This document shows positions 34,300 through 43,153 of a stretch of DNA of 48,321 nt, piece after piece. This DNA comes from Burkholderiales bacterium. Lineage in GTDB: Bacteria > Pseudomonadota > Gammaproteobacteria > Burkholderiales > Burkholderiaceae_C. The stretch is taken from NCBI GenBank assembly GCA_003241965.1, contig QBMB01000014.1, positions 1-48,321 of the forward strand. The letters run 5' to 3'. Below the pieces are notes generated by a model. That model did not search any database and was not told the origin of the DNA. It was given only the letters and a program-made list of their open reading frames with translations. The translations under genes and the position numbers were made by a program. Each line of letters begins with the position of its first letter. The first letter of the stretch is position 1.

Positions 34300-36252
34300 A
34301 TGCCATGGACGCCCTTCATTGCCGCGGCCTTGAACCGCAAGGTGGGCGGTCTGTTTGTCCGGATCTTGCTGGTGCCGCTGTTTCTGCTGTTCGCCACGCA
34401 GGCCATGGCGCAAGGGATCGAGTCCATCCTGGCGCCGGGCAAGGTGATACAGGGGCACGCCAAGCTGGAAGACGACTGCAAGCAGTGCCATGTGAAGTTC
34501 GACCGCAAGGCGCAGGACGGCTTGTGCATGGCCTGCCACAAGGACGTGGGAGCTGATGTGAGAGCCCGTACCGGATTCCATGGCCGCTCGAAGTCCCAGG
34601 CTTGCAGCACATGCCACACCGATCACAAAGGTCGCGCGGCACGCATCGTCGAACTCGATCAGAAGACCTTTGATCACAACGTCACGGACTACCGGCTCAA
34701 GGGCAAACACGACAAGGTCGTCTGCACCGATTGCCATCAGGCCGGCAAGAAGTACAGCGAGGCGCCGATGCAGTGCAACGCGTGCCACAAGAAGGACGAC
34801 ACCCACAAGGGCGCTCTGGGCGCGCAGTGCGCCGATTGCCATGCAGAGACGGGTTGGAAGGACACCCGCTTCGATCATGAAAAGGACGCACGCTTTGCCT
34901 TGAGCGGCAAACATGCTGACGCCAAGTGCACGGCCTGCCACAAGAACAACGTCTACAAGGACACGCCGAAAACCTGCATCGGCTGCCACCGCAAGGATGA
35001 CGACAGCGCCAAAGGCCACAAAGGGCAGTTTGGTGAGAAGTGCGACACGTGTCACAGCGCGCGCGCCTGGAAGCCTGCCGACTTCAACCACGACACCGAC
35101 ACCCGGTATGTGCTTCGCGGCAAGCACCGAAGCACCACCTGTGCGGATTGCCATTCGGGACCGATCTACAAGGTCAAGCTCAGTCAGGATTGTTATGCCT
35201 GCCACAAGCGCGATGACAAGCACAAGGAGTCCCTGGGCAAGGATTGCGGCAGTTGCCACACCGAACGCAGCTGGAAAGAGCCGGCCAAGTTCAACCACGA
35301 CCAGACCAGCTTCCCACTGCTGGGCAAACACGTGAACGCCGAGTGCAAGGCTTGCCACAAGAGTTCGATGTTCAAGGAAGCGCCCAAGGATTGTGTGGGG
35401 TGTCACAAGAAGGACGACAAGCACGAGTCCACGCTGGGCGATCGTTGCGGCGACTGTCATGCCGAGCGGGACTGGAAGACCACAAAGGGCCGCTTCAACC
35501 ACGACACCACCCAGTTCAAGTTGCGCAACGCGCATGCGGAGAGTCTGGTCAAGTGCAGCGCCTGCCACAAGGACCTCAAGAGCTTTCGAAAGACGCCGCT
35601 GGATTGCTACAGCTGCCACAAGAAGGACGACAAGCACGAGGGACAGCAAGGGCTGAAGTGCGAGACCTGCCACAGCGACCAGAACTGGAAGACCACGAAG
35701 TTCGATCACGGTCAGACGCGTTTTCCGCTCACCGGAAAGCATGTGCCGGTGAAGTGCGAGAAATGCCACGAGTCCAGCCGATACAAGGACGCGCCCATGG
35801 ATTGCATGGGCTGCCACCAGAAGGACGATCGCCACAAGCTCAAGTTCGGTGTCGCCTGCGAAAGTTGCCACAACACAAGAGGTTGGGCGATCTGGGACTT
35901 CGACCACACCAGGCGCACCAGCTACCGCCTGGACGGCGGCCACCTGAAAGTGGCCTGCGAGAGCTGCCACACGCAGCCAGCGCCCAAGGGCAAGGCATCG
36001 GCCACGGTGGGGAGCAGCTGCATGGCCTGTCACCGCAAGGATGACGTGCACGACGGCCAGTTTGGCGTGCGTTGCGAGACCTGTCACGTCACGTCGAACT
36101 GGAAGAAGGTGCTGGGACGGGTGAGCAGGAATGCCACAGGAACAGGGATGGAGGCCGTGCTGCAGAGCATGTCCCCATTGGGAATGAGCAGTCGCTGGGG
36201 TCGAGCGGGCAGCGCCCCGGCAGATCGCCAGCCCACGGAGAACCGAACATGA
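34300..36252 (+). CDS. 24-haem c-type cytochrome (cytochrome c3/MtrA-like)
   Basis: 650 residues. The signal peptide (about 1-38) ends FLLFATQAMAQ. 24 CXXCH motifs were counted, and their spacing repeats a roughly 50-residue pattern of the type CxxCH-KKDDxHKGxLGxxCxxCH followed by FDHxxTxFxLxGKH. FDH and GKH histidines probably give distal ligands. This resembles the Cytochrome_c7/doubled-CXXCH families. After haem 24 (VRCETCH) comes a tail of about 55 residues with no haem and an unusual composition, ending in an ATGA overlap with the next gene. The ATG at 34300 is preferred to the upstream frame start at 34258. It would be periplasmic or secreted. Confidence 0.92.
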   Translation: MPWTPFIAAALNRKVGGLFVRILLVPLFLLFATQAMAQGIESILAPGKVIQGHAKLEDDCKQCHVKFDRKAQDGLCMACHKDVGADVRARTGFHGRSKSQACSTCHTDHKGRAARIVELDQKTFDHNVTDYRLKGKHDKVVCTDCHQAGKKYSEAPMQCNACHKKDDTHKGALGAQCADCHAETGWKDTRFDHEKDARFALSGKHADAKCTACHKNNVYKDTPKTCIGCHRKDDDSAKGHKGQFGEKCDTCHSARAWKPADFNHDTDTRYVLRGKHRSTTCADCHSGPIYKVKLSQDCYACHKRDDKHKESLGKDCGSCHTERSWKEPAKFNHDQTSFPLLGKHVNAECKACHKSSMFKEAPKDCVGCHKKDDKHESTLGDRCGDCHAERDWKTTKGRFNHDTTQFKLRNAHAESLVKCSACHKDLKSFRKTPLDCYSCHKKDDKHEGQQGLKCETCHSDQNWKTTKFDHGQTRFPLTGKHVPVKCEKCHESSRYKDAPMDCMGCHQKDDRHKLKFGVACESCHNTRGWAIWDFDHTRRTSYRLDGGHLKVACESCHTQPAPKGKASATVGSSCMACHRKDDVHDGQFGVRCETCHVTSNWKKVLGRVSRNATGTGMEAVLQSMSPLGMSSRWGRAGSAPADRQPTENRT

Positions 36253-38414
36253 ACACACCCTCAAGCCGTGCCCTGACGGTCGTGCTGGTTCGATGGTTGT
36301 GCGCCATCGTCTTGTTGATGGCGGCTACCGGTGCCTTCGCGCAATCCGCCGCCCGATCTTCTTTTGACCATGTGAAGACCGGGTTCGCGCTCAGTGGAGC
36401 TCACACGTCGGTGGCCTGCGAGTCGTGCCATGTGCGTGGTGTGTTCAAAGGCACCCCACGCGACTGCGCCAGTTGCCATGTGAGTGGTGCACGCCTGGCG
36501 GGCGCCAACATCGTGATGCCGATGCGCCACATTGCCACCACCCAGGCCTGCGACAGCTGCCACAACAGCCAGTCGTTCGTGGGCGCGAAGTTCAGCCACG
36601 CCAGTGTTGCGCCTGGAAGCTGTGCCACCTGCCACAACGGCATGACCACCTCGGGGAAACCCGCAACCCACATTCCCACCCAGGCGTCGTGCGACACCTG
36701 CCACCGCACCTCCGCGTGGCTGCCTGCAACGAAGTTCGATCACGCAAGCGTGGCGCCGGGCACTTGTGCAAGCTGCCACAACGGCAGTCGAGCCACAGGA
36801 AAACCGGCCAATCACATTGCCACCGCAGCCAGTTGCGACAGCTGCCACACCACCGCACGTTTCACTGGTGCCCGGGTGGACCATGGCACCTTCACGGCGG
36901 CGACCAACTGCGCGTCCTGCCACAACGGCTCGCAGGCCAGCGGCAAGCCGACCTCGCACGTGCCGACCACGGCCAACTGCGCCACTTGCCACAGCACCAC
37001 GCGCTGGACGGGCGCCAAGGTGGACCACAGCACGTTCACCGCAGCCACCAACTGTGCGTCTTGCCATAACGGCACACAGGCCAGCGGCAAGCCCACCACG
37101 CACGTGGCGACCACGGCCAACTGCGTCAACTGCCACAGCACCACACGCTGGACGGGCGCCAAGGTGGACCACAGCACCTTCACGGCGGCCACCAACTGCG
37201 CGTCTTGCCACAACGGTGCCCAGGCCAGCGGCAAGCCCACCTCTCACGTGCCCACCACGGCCAACTGCGTCACCTGCCACACCACCACGCGCTGGACCGG
37301 CGCGCGGGTGGACCACAGCACCTTCACGGCGGCCACCAACTGCACCACCTGCCACAACGGCGCTCAGGCCAGCGGCAAGCCCACCATGCACGTGCCGACC
37401 ACGGCCAACTGTGTGACCTGCCACACCACCACGCGGTGGACCGGTGCCCGTGTGGACCACAGCACGTTCAACCTGGCCACCAACTGTGCTTCCTGCCACA
37501 ACGGTTCACTGGCCAGCGGCAAGCCCACCGTGCACGTACCGACCACGGCCAACTGTGTGACCTGCCACACGACCACGCGCTGGACCGGTGCCCGTGTGGA
37601 CCACAGCACGTTCAACGTGGCCACCAACTGCGCTTCCTGCCACAACGGTTCACTGGCCAGCGGCAAGCCCACCATGCACGTGCCGACCACGGCCAACTGC
37701 GTCACTTGCCACACCACCACGCGCTGGACTGGCGCACGGGTTGACCACAGCACCTTCAACGTGGCGACCAATTGCTCGTCGTGCCACAACGGTTCGCTGG
37801 CCACCGGCAAGCCAGCCACGCACATCCTCACCACCGCCAACTGCGCGGCCTGCCACAGCACGACCCGATGGACCGGTGCGCGCGTGGACCACACCACCTT
37901 CACGGCGGCCACCAACTGCACCACATGTCACAACGGCAGCCAGGCCACCGGCAAGCCCGCCACACACATTCCGGTCACGGCCAACTGCATCAGTTGCCAC
38001 GGCACCAACAGCTTCTCGGTGGGCGCACGCATGGACCACAACGTCGTGATCACGGCCACCTGCAAGTCCTGCCACAGCGGCGCCTATGTGTCGCAAGGCA
38101 ACACCGGCGCGCTGGCCAAGCCCGTGAACCACATTCCCGAGCTGCAACTGCTCAATGGCGCGGCGATGGACTGCAAGTCTTGCCACAACGGCACCAGCAG
38201 CTGGACCAGCGTGGCCATGAACCACAACAGCAGTCTGGGCGGCGGCGCCGGCTGGTGCAAGGCCTGCCACGCCACCGGCACCGCCTACCTCGGCAACATG
38301 GAAAAGAAGGCGCTCAACCACGACAGCCGCAACACCCTGGCCACCGACTGCTCATCGTCTGGCTGCCACCGGCCGCTGGGCAACAAGGGCTCCACGTACC
38401 GCAACTGGAACTGA
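36249..38414 (+). CDS. 27-haem c-type cytochrome with internal tandem repeats
   Basis: 721 residues with signal peptide (about 1-31, ending AATGAFA). I count 26 CXXCH motifs and one final CSSSGCH (CX4CH). The central part repeats a 48-residue unit (CASCHNGSQASGKPTSHVPT, then CxTCHxTTRWTGAxVDH), two haems per unit. It starts by ATGA overlap with the 24-haem gene. The regular unit suggests a rod with stacked haems, as in electron-carrying filaments, but no structural claim can be proved from sequence. The outer-membrane barrel gene follows after 48 nt. Confidence 0.93.
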   Translation: MNTPSSRALTVVLVRWLCAIVLLMAATGAFAQSAARSSFDHVKTGFALSGAHTSVACESCHVRGVFKGTPRDCASCHVSGARLAGANIVMPMRHIATTQACDSCHNSQSFVGAKFSHASVAPGSCATCHNGMTTSGKPATHIPTQASCDTCHRTSAWLPATKFDHASVAPGTCASCHNGSRATGKPANHIATAASCDSCHTTARFTGARVDHGTFTAATNCASCHNGSQASGKPTSHVPTTANCATCHSTTRWTGAKVDHSTFTAATNCASCHNGTQASGKPTTHVATTANCVNCHSTTRWTGAKVDHSTFTAATNCASCHNGAQASGKPTSHVPTTANCVTCHTTTRWTGARVDHSTFTAATNCTTCHNGAQASGKPTMHVPTTANCVTCHTTTRWTGARVDHSTFNLATNCASCHNGSLASGKPTVHVPTTANCVTCHTTTRWTGARVDHSTFNVATNCASCHNGSLASGKPTMHVPTTANCVTCHTTTRWTGARVDHSTFNVATNCSSCHNGSLATGKPATHILTTANCAACHSTTRWTGARVDHTTFTAATNCTTCHNGSQATGKPATHIPVTANCISCHGTNSFSVGARMDHNVVITATCKSCHSGAYVSQGNTGALAKPVNHIPELQLLNGAAMDCKSCHNGTSSWTSVAMNHNSSLGGGAGWCKACHATGTAYLGNMEKKALNHDSRNTLATDCSSSGCHRPLGNKGSTYRNWN
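36909..37998 (+). repeat. 144-bp tandem repeats inside the 27-haem gene
   Basis: The unit recurs with haem codons at 36909, 37053, 37197, 37341, 37485, 37629, 37773 and 37917: seven full units and a partial eighth. They are very similar at the DNA level (for example GGACCACAGCAC followed by CGGCGACC-type variants). Unit number can change by recombination, which would change haem number in steps of two. Confidence 0.88.
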
Positions 38415-38462
38415 GCCACCACAGCCGTCTGCCACCGTGCAACCCACACCTCCACTTTCAAG

Positions 38463-40859
38463 ATGAACGCAGCACTCCGCAATTTCTGGGCGCCTGCCGT
38501 GCTGGCCATGGTCAGCCCTGTGGTCATGGCACAGCTGATCGAAGACGTGGAGCTGCGGCGCGAAGGCAACAACGCCGTGGCCAACATCCGCTTCACAACG
38601 GCCGTCCAGGTCCAGCGCGTCATCGCGCTCGGAGATGGGTCGGTGGGGCAGGCCTATTACAAGGTGCTGCCCACCCGCGACAGCCTGAACCTGGTGAGCG
38701 GCCAGCGGCGCATCGGTGGCGCCGGCGCCATTCCAGAAATCACCGTCATCGACGAGCCCGATGGCCGCGACGAACTCAGCCGAAGGCTCATCGTGCGCTT
38801 GTCCAAGGCGGTCCCCTACCGCATCCGCACGGGCAAGGGCAACCGAAGCATCGAGGTGGTGCTCACCGGGTTGGGTGAATCGGTTCGGCTTGCGCCGGTA
38901 CAAAGTCCAGCCGCTGCGATGGCTCCCGAGCGGCGCTACATGATCACGTTGCAGTCGTCCACACAGTCGGGCCATTTCCTCGAAGGCTCGGTGCCTTCAA
39001 CCCTGGGCGCTTACGACACCTTCACGCTGCAACGCAGCGTGGACGGTCAAACCGTGTACGACATCAACCTGGGGTATTTCGCCAACCAGATCCAGGCCGC
39101 TGAGGCATTGGCGCTGCTGCGCCCCAGGTTCCCCAATGCCCGTGTCGTGGCGTTGCAGGCGCCTTCGGGCAGCGAAGGCCTGGCGCGCATCGCGCCAGCC
39201 GACGTCGAGGCACGCGCCACAGAACTGATGACCGCTGCACGCACGGCGCAGGCCGGCGGGGACAACGCCGCGGCGCTGGAAGCCCTGGGCCAGTTGCTCA
39301 ACCTGCCGCCCAACACCTCGTCACGCCAGGCGCAAGCCATGATTGGCGAGGTGCGTGTGAACATGGGAGACACCGAGCGTGCACGAGCCGAACTCGACGC
39401 CTTCCTCAATCTTTATCCATCGGGTGCCGACAGCGATCGTGCACGCGCGTTGCTGGCCGCGCTGCCCGCGAAGGCCGATCGCGTTCAGGGCCTGCCCGCC
39501 CGACCAGAGTCCAACTGGAGCGGTTCGCTCTCGTCCTTCTACTACGGGGGCAATTCGAAGGAGCGCAGCCAGGAGTTTCAGGATTCACCCATCAGTGGCT
39601 TGCCCGAGCTGGTCGGACAGAACACCTTTACCGATGCCAACCAGGGCCAGATCCAGAGCAACATCGATCTCAACTGGCGCAAGCGCACCACCGAAAGCGA
39701 CTCGCGGTTTGTGTACCGGGACGCCTACACCGCCAACCTGGAGCCCAATGGGAGGAACCGACGTCGCCTCTCGGCGCTGTACTTCGATCAGAAGTCGTTC
39801 GTCAATGGCACCAACTTCCGCGTGGGCCGCCAGTCGCCCATCGGAGGCGGCATGCTGTACCGGTTCGACGGTGCGCAGGCCGGTTATGTGTTCAAGCCCA
39901 AGTGGCGCATCAACGCGGCCGCCGGCGTGCCCACCGACGATCTGCTGCAGACCAAGCGCCGCCTCTACGGGGTGTGGCTCGACGCCGACGCCCTGACCAA
40001 GGAGCTCAGCGGCAACGTGTATTTCAACCAGCAGACGGTGGACGGAGAGGTCGACCGCCGAGCCGTGGGCACCGAGCTGCGCTACTTCAGCGGTGGTCTG
40101 TCGATGTCTTCGCAGATCGACTACGACATGGCGATCAAGGGCCTGAACATCGTGTCTCTGCAAGGCACCTGGCAGCTGCCGGACAACACCATTTACAACT
40201 TCCTCTTCGACAAGCGCACCGCACCCATTCTGTCGCTGGGCAACATCCTCTTTTTCCAGGACCCGAGTCAGCCCAATTTTGCGCAGCGTGTGCAGGACTT
40301 GTTGCTCACCTCGTCCATCGATGCCCTGCGCCAGCAAGTCAAGGCTGTCACGGCCAACCAGACGCAGGCCTTGTTCGGTGTCACGACGCCCTACAACGAT
40401 CAATGGCAGGTGGGCGGCAACATCCGCTACACCAATGTGGGCGCCATACCCGCGGTACCCGCCATCAACTTCCCTGCACAGCCCAGCACCGGCAACCTGT
40501 GGGGCGTGGACGCGCAGCTCATCGGCAGCAATCTGTATTCGAAGAGCGACACCCACGTGTTCATCACCAGTCTGCTCAGTGGACCGACTTACAACGGTGT
40601 GCTTCTGTCGTACAACAACCTGACGGCACTGGGTGATGGCTGGCGGCTGGAGCCTTCACTGCGCTACTACCGCCAGAAGGACAACCTCGGCACGCTCACC
40701 GTTCGCTGGACACCCGCGATGCGCGTGGCCTGGCGTGTGCGCCAGCAAACCACGCTGGAATCGGAAGTCACCTTCGAGCAGACCCGCAGGACCGGCGCTG
40801 CCATCAATGAATCGTCAGACCGCATGTATTACTACCTTGGAGCGCGCTACGACTTCTGA
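38463..40859 (+). CDS. Outer-membrane beta-barrel with AMIN-, SPOR- and TPR-like N-terminus
   Basis: 798 residues. The signal peptide is about 1-23. Residues about 24-137 resemble an AMIN-type domain (IEDVELRREGN, RRLIVRLSKAVPYRI), and 157-232 a SPOR-like segment (YMITLQSSTQSGHF, INLGYFANQIQAAEAL). Residues about 245-335 form TPR-like helices. From about 350 the sequence alternates in beta-strand fashion to the last residue Phe (YYYLGARYDF), the classical outer-membrane C-terminus. It could be the porin of a porin-cytochrome conduit for the two cytochromes upstream. It ends one nt before ccmA. Confidence 0.8.
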   Translation: MNAALRNFWAPAVLAMVSPVVMAQLIEDVELRREGNNAVANIRFTTAVQVQRVIALGDGSVGQAYYKVLPTRDSLNLVSGQRRIGGAGAIPEITVIDEPDGRDELSRRLIVRLSKAVPYRIRTGKGNRSIEVVLTGLGESVRLAPVQSPAAAMAPERRYMITLQSSTQSGHFLEGSVPSTLGAYDTFTLQRSVDGQTVYDINLGYFANQIQAAEALALLRPRFPNARVVALQAPSGSEGLARIAPADVEARATELMTAARTAQAGGDNAAALEALGQLLNLPPNTSSRQAQAMIGEVRVNMGDTERARAELDAFLNLYPSGADSDRARALLAALPAKADRVQGLPARPESNWSGSLSSFYYGGNSKERSQEFQDSPISGLPELVGQNTFTDANQGQIQSNIDLNWRKRTTESDSRFVYRDAYTANLEPNGRNRRRLSALYFDQKSFVNGTNFRVGRQSPIGGGMLYRFDGAQAGYVFKPKWRINAAAGVPTDDLLQTKRRLYGVWLDADALTKELSGNVYFNQQTVDGEVDRRAVGTELRYFSGGLSMSSQIDYDMAIKGLNIVSLQGTWQLPDNTIYNFLFDKRTAPILSLGNILFFQDPSQPNFAQRVQDLLLTSSIDALRQQVKAVTANQTQALFGVTTPYNDQWQVGGNIRYTNVGAIPAVPAINFPAQPSTGNLWGVDAQLIGSNLYSKSDTHVFITSLLSGPTYNGVLLSYNNLTALGDGWRLEPSLRYYRQKDNLGTLTVRWTPAMRVAWRVRQQTTLESEVTFEQTRRTGAAINESSDRMYYYLGARYDF

Positions 40860-40860
40860 C

Positions 40861-41508
40861 ATGCCTTCTTCAACCCTGCTTCGTGTCGCCGGTCTGGCCT
40901 GCCGTCGAGGTCCGTCCTGGCTGTTTCGCAATCTCTCGTTTCATGTAGGCCGGGGCCAGATGGTGTGGCTGCGCGGTGCCAACGGCAGCGGCAAGACCAG
41001 CTTGCTGCGCATGTTGGCCGGTCTTGCCCAGGCCGAGGAGGGAAGCATCGAGTGGGCTGCGCCGGTCAACACGGCGCTGCCCCCGCGCGCACGCGCGCCC
41101 ATGCTCTACATCGGCCACCTCAACGCCTTGAAGGATGACCTGACGGTGTGTGAGTCGCTGCAGTTCATGGCGAGCCTGCACGGGCGCGACGCCAGCCGCG
41201 CAGCGGCCTTGTCGGCCCTGCGTGCCCTGGGCATTCACCATGTGCGCCAGGTGCAGGTGCGAAACCTGTCGCAAGGCCAGCGGCGTCGTGCCGCGCTGGC
41301 GCGACTGGCGCAGGAGAGTGAGGCCATTGTGTGGGTACTGGACGAACCCTTCGACGCGCTGGACACGGCGGGCATCGAAGTCGTCAACGGGCTGCTGTCG
41401 GTGCATCTGCAGCGTGGAGGTGCTGTTCTGCTCACCTCCCACTTGCCCCCCTTGATGTCTGGGCCACAGGCCCGTGAAATCAGTCTGGACCATGGTGCCG
41501 ACGAATGA
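40861..41508 (+). CDS. ccmA: Haem exporter ATPase CcmA
   Basis: 215 residues of an ABC ATPase: Walker A LRGANGSGKTSLLRM, signature LSQGQRRRAALAR, Walker B WVLDEPFDALD and the switch region VLLTSHLP. With CcmB and CcmC it releases holo-CcmE. The start is one nucleotide after the stop of the beta-barrel gene, and its end overlaps ccmB by 4 nt. Confidence 0.95.
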   Translation: MPSSTLLRVAGLACRRGPSWLFRNLSFHVGRGQMVWLRGANGSGKTSLLRMLAGLAQAEEGSIEWAAPVNTALPPRARAPMLYIGHLNALKDDLTVCESLQFMASLHGRDASRAAALSALRALGIHHVRQVQVRNLSQGQRRRAALARLAQESEAIVWVLDEPFDALDTAGIEVVNGLLSVHLQRGGAVLLTSHLPPLMSGPQAREISLDHGADE

Positions 41509-42176
41509 GCCGCTCCATGGTGTGGGTGGTGGCGGGGCGCGACCTGCGTCTGGCTGGGCGGCGGCGCATCGATGCACTTTTGCCGCTGGCATTCTTCGTC
41601 GTGGCCGCCAGCCTGTTTCCGCTGGGCGTTGGGCCGGAGCCCGAGCGCCTTCAGCAGATGGCTGCGGGCGTGGTGTGGGTCTGTGCGCTGCTGGCCAACA
41701 TGCTTTCGCTGGGGACCTTGTACGCGGTGGACCAGGCCGATGGTTCACTGGAACAGATGCTGCTGTCGCAAAGCTCGACGGTCCTGATCGTGGTCGGCAA
41801 GACGCTGGCGCATTGGTGTCTCACAGGCGTTCCCCTGATCGTGGCCAGCCCGTTGCTCGGGCTGTTTTTCGGCATGGAGCCGTCGGCCGTCGGCATGCTG
41901 GCCCTCACGCTGCTGCTGGGCACGCCGGTGCTCAGCCTGCTGGGCGGTCTGGGCGCTGCGCTCACGCTGGGCCTGCGCAGTGGCGGCGTGCTGGTGTTGT
42001 TGCTGGTGCTGCCCCTGTGCATTCCCGTGTTGATCTTCGGCACCGGCGCGGTGGCGGCCGTGGATGCCGGGCTGAGTGCCAACGGCCACCTGTCGGTGTT
42101 GACCTCGCTGTTGCTGGTGAGCGGGCTGGGTGCCCCGCTGGCCACGGCGGCTGCGCTGCGCATCTCTCTGGCGTGA
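41505..42176 (+). CDS. ccmB: Haem exporter membrane protein CcmB
   Basis: 223 residues, about six membrane helices. VAGRDLRLAGRRRIDALLPL is the typical N-terminus and GTPVLSLLGGLGAALTLGLR a conserved helix-loop. It is the ABC membrane partner of CcmA. ATGA overlap with ccmA. Confidence 0.94.
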   Translation: MSRSMVWVVAGRDLRLAGRRRIDALLPLAFFVVAASLFPLGVGPEPERLQQMAAGVVWVCALLANMLSLGTLYAVDQADGSLEQMLLSQSSTVLIVVGKTLAHWCLTGVPLIVASPLLGLFFGMEPSAVGMLALTLLLGTPVLSLLGGLGAALTLGLRSGGVLVLLLVLPLCIPVLIFGTGAVAAVDAGLSANGHLSVLTSLLLVSGLGAPLATAAALRISLA

Positions 42177-42218
42177 CCCAACACGCAACCGTCCCAACAA
42201 GCCCTTGACCTGAGCCCC

Positions 42219-42965
42219 ATGCGATTCTTCACCTTCTCTGCACCCTCGCGCTTCTACACGCTCACCGGTTACCTGCTGCCCTGGTTGTGGGTGCTTGCCC
42301 TGGGCCTGGCCGCATCGGGTCTCTACATCGGCTTTTTCGTGGCGCCCACCGATGCCACACAAGGCGAGGCCTACCGCATCATCTTCATCCATGTGCCGGC
42401 GGCCTGGATGTCGATGGTGTTGTACCTCGTGATGGCCGGTTGGGCCGTTCTGGGCTGGGCGTTTCGCGTTCGGCTGGCCTCGATCGTGGCGCGTGCCATT
42501 GCGCCCACCGGAGCCCTGTTCACCGCCGTGGCGCTGTGGACCGGCGCCTTCTGGGGCAAGCCCACCTGGGGTACCTGGTGGGTGTGGGACGCGCGCCTGA
42601 CCTCCGAGCTGATCCTGCTGTTCCTGTACCTGGGCTACATGGCGCTGGTGGAGGCCATCGACGACACGCAGCGGGCCGATCACGCCGGCGCGTTGCTGGC
42701 CTTGGTCGGTGCGGTCAACGTGCCCGTGATCTATTTTTCGGTGCGCTGGTGGAACACCTTGCACCAGGGTGCAACGGTCAGCATGAGTGCCGCTCCCAAG
42801 ATGGCCAGCACCATGCTCACCGCCATGCTGCTCATGACGCTGGCCTGCTGGGCCTATGCGTTTGCGGTCGTGTTCGTGCGATCGCGCGCCATCGTCCTGG
42901 AGCGCGAGAACCACACGGACTGGGTTCGCAAACTGGCGGCCCGCCCCGCAGGAGCGCGCCCATGA
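42219..42965 (+). CDS. ccmC: Haem handling protein CcmC
   Basis: 248 residues with six helices and the WWD haem-binding loop WGTWWVWDARLTSEL. FIHVPAAWMSM and SVRWWNTLHQGATV carry the flanking histidines. It loads haem onto CcmE. It overlaps ccmD by 4 nt. Confidence 0.96.
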   Translation: MRFFTFSAPSRFYTLTGYLLPWLWVLALGLAASGLYIGFFVAPTDATQGEAYRIIFIHVPAAWMSMVLYLVMAGWAVLGWAFRVRLASIVARAIAPTGALFTAVALWTGAFWGKPTWGTWWVWDARLTSELILLFLYLGYMALVEAIDDTQRADHAGALLALVGAVNVPVIYFSVRWWNTLHQGATVSMSAAPKMASTMLTAMLLMTLACWAYAFAVVFVRSRAIVLERENHTDWVRKLAARPAGARP

Positions 42966-43150
42966 ACTGGACCAGCATGGACCAGTTTTTTTCCATGGGA
43001 GGCTACGGCCTCTACGTGTGGGGCTCCTATGCATTCGCCGCTCTGGTCATGCTGGTTGAGCCCCTGCTGGCCATGCACCGGCACCGCCGTGCAAGGCGCG
43101 ACGCAGCAGAAGCCACCGATGCAGAACCCCATGATTCATTCAAGGAGTAG
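42962..43150 (+). CDS. ccmD: Small subunit CcmD
   Basis: 62 residues, one helix: MGGYGLYVWGSYAFAALVM is the CcmD signature, followed by a basic tail (HRHRRARRDAAEA). It helps release holo-CcmE from CcmABC. Confidence 0.92.
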   Translation: MNWTSMDQFFSMGGYGLYVWGSYAFAALVMLVEPLLAMHRHRRARRDAAEATDAEPHDSFKE

Positions 43151-43153
43151 GCC

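Noticed and set aside
34243-36264. Long minus-strand frame opposite the 24-haem gene
   Set aside because: It is the shadow of the repeated CXXCH codons. The plus frame has signal peptide, ribosome context and 24 haem motifs.
36261-37499. Long minus-strand frame opposite the 27-haem gene
   Set aside because: Repeats in the plus gene keep the reverse frame open. No start context or family is seen.
36909-37998. CRISPR-like periodic repeats
   Set aside because: The units are 144 bp, contiguous and coding; there are no short repeats with unique spacers.
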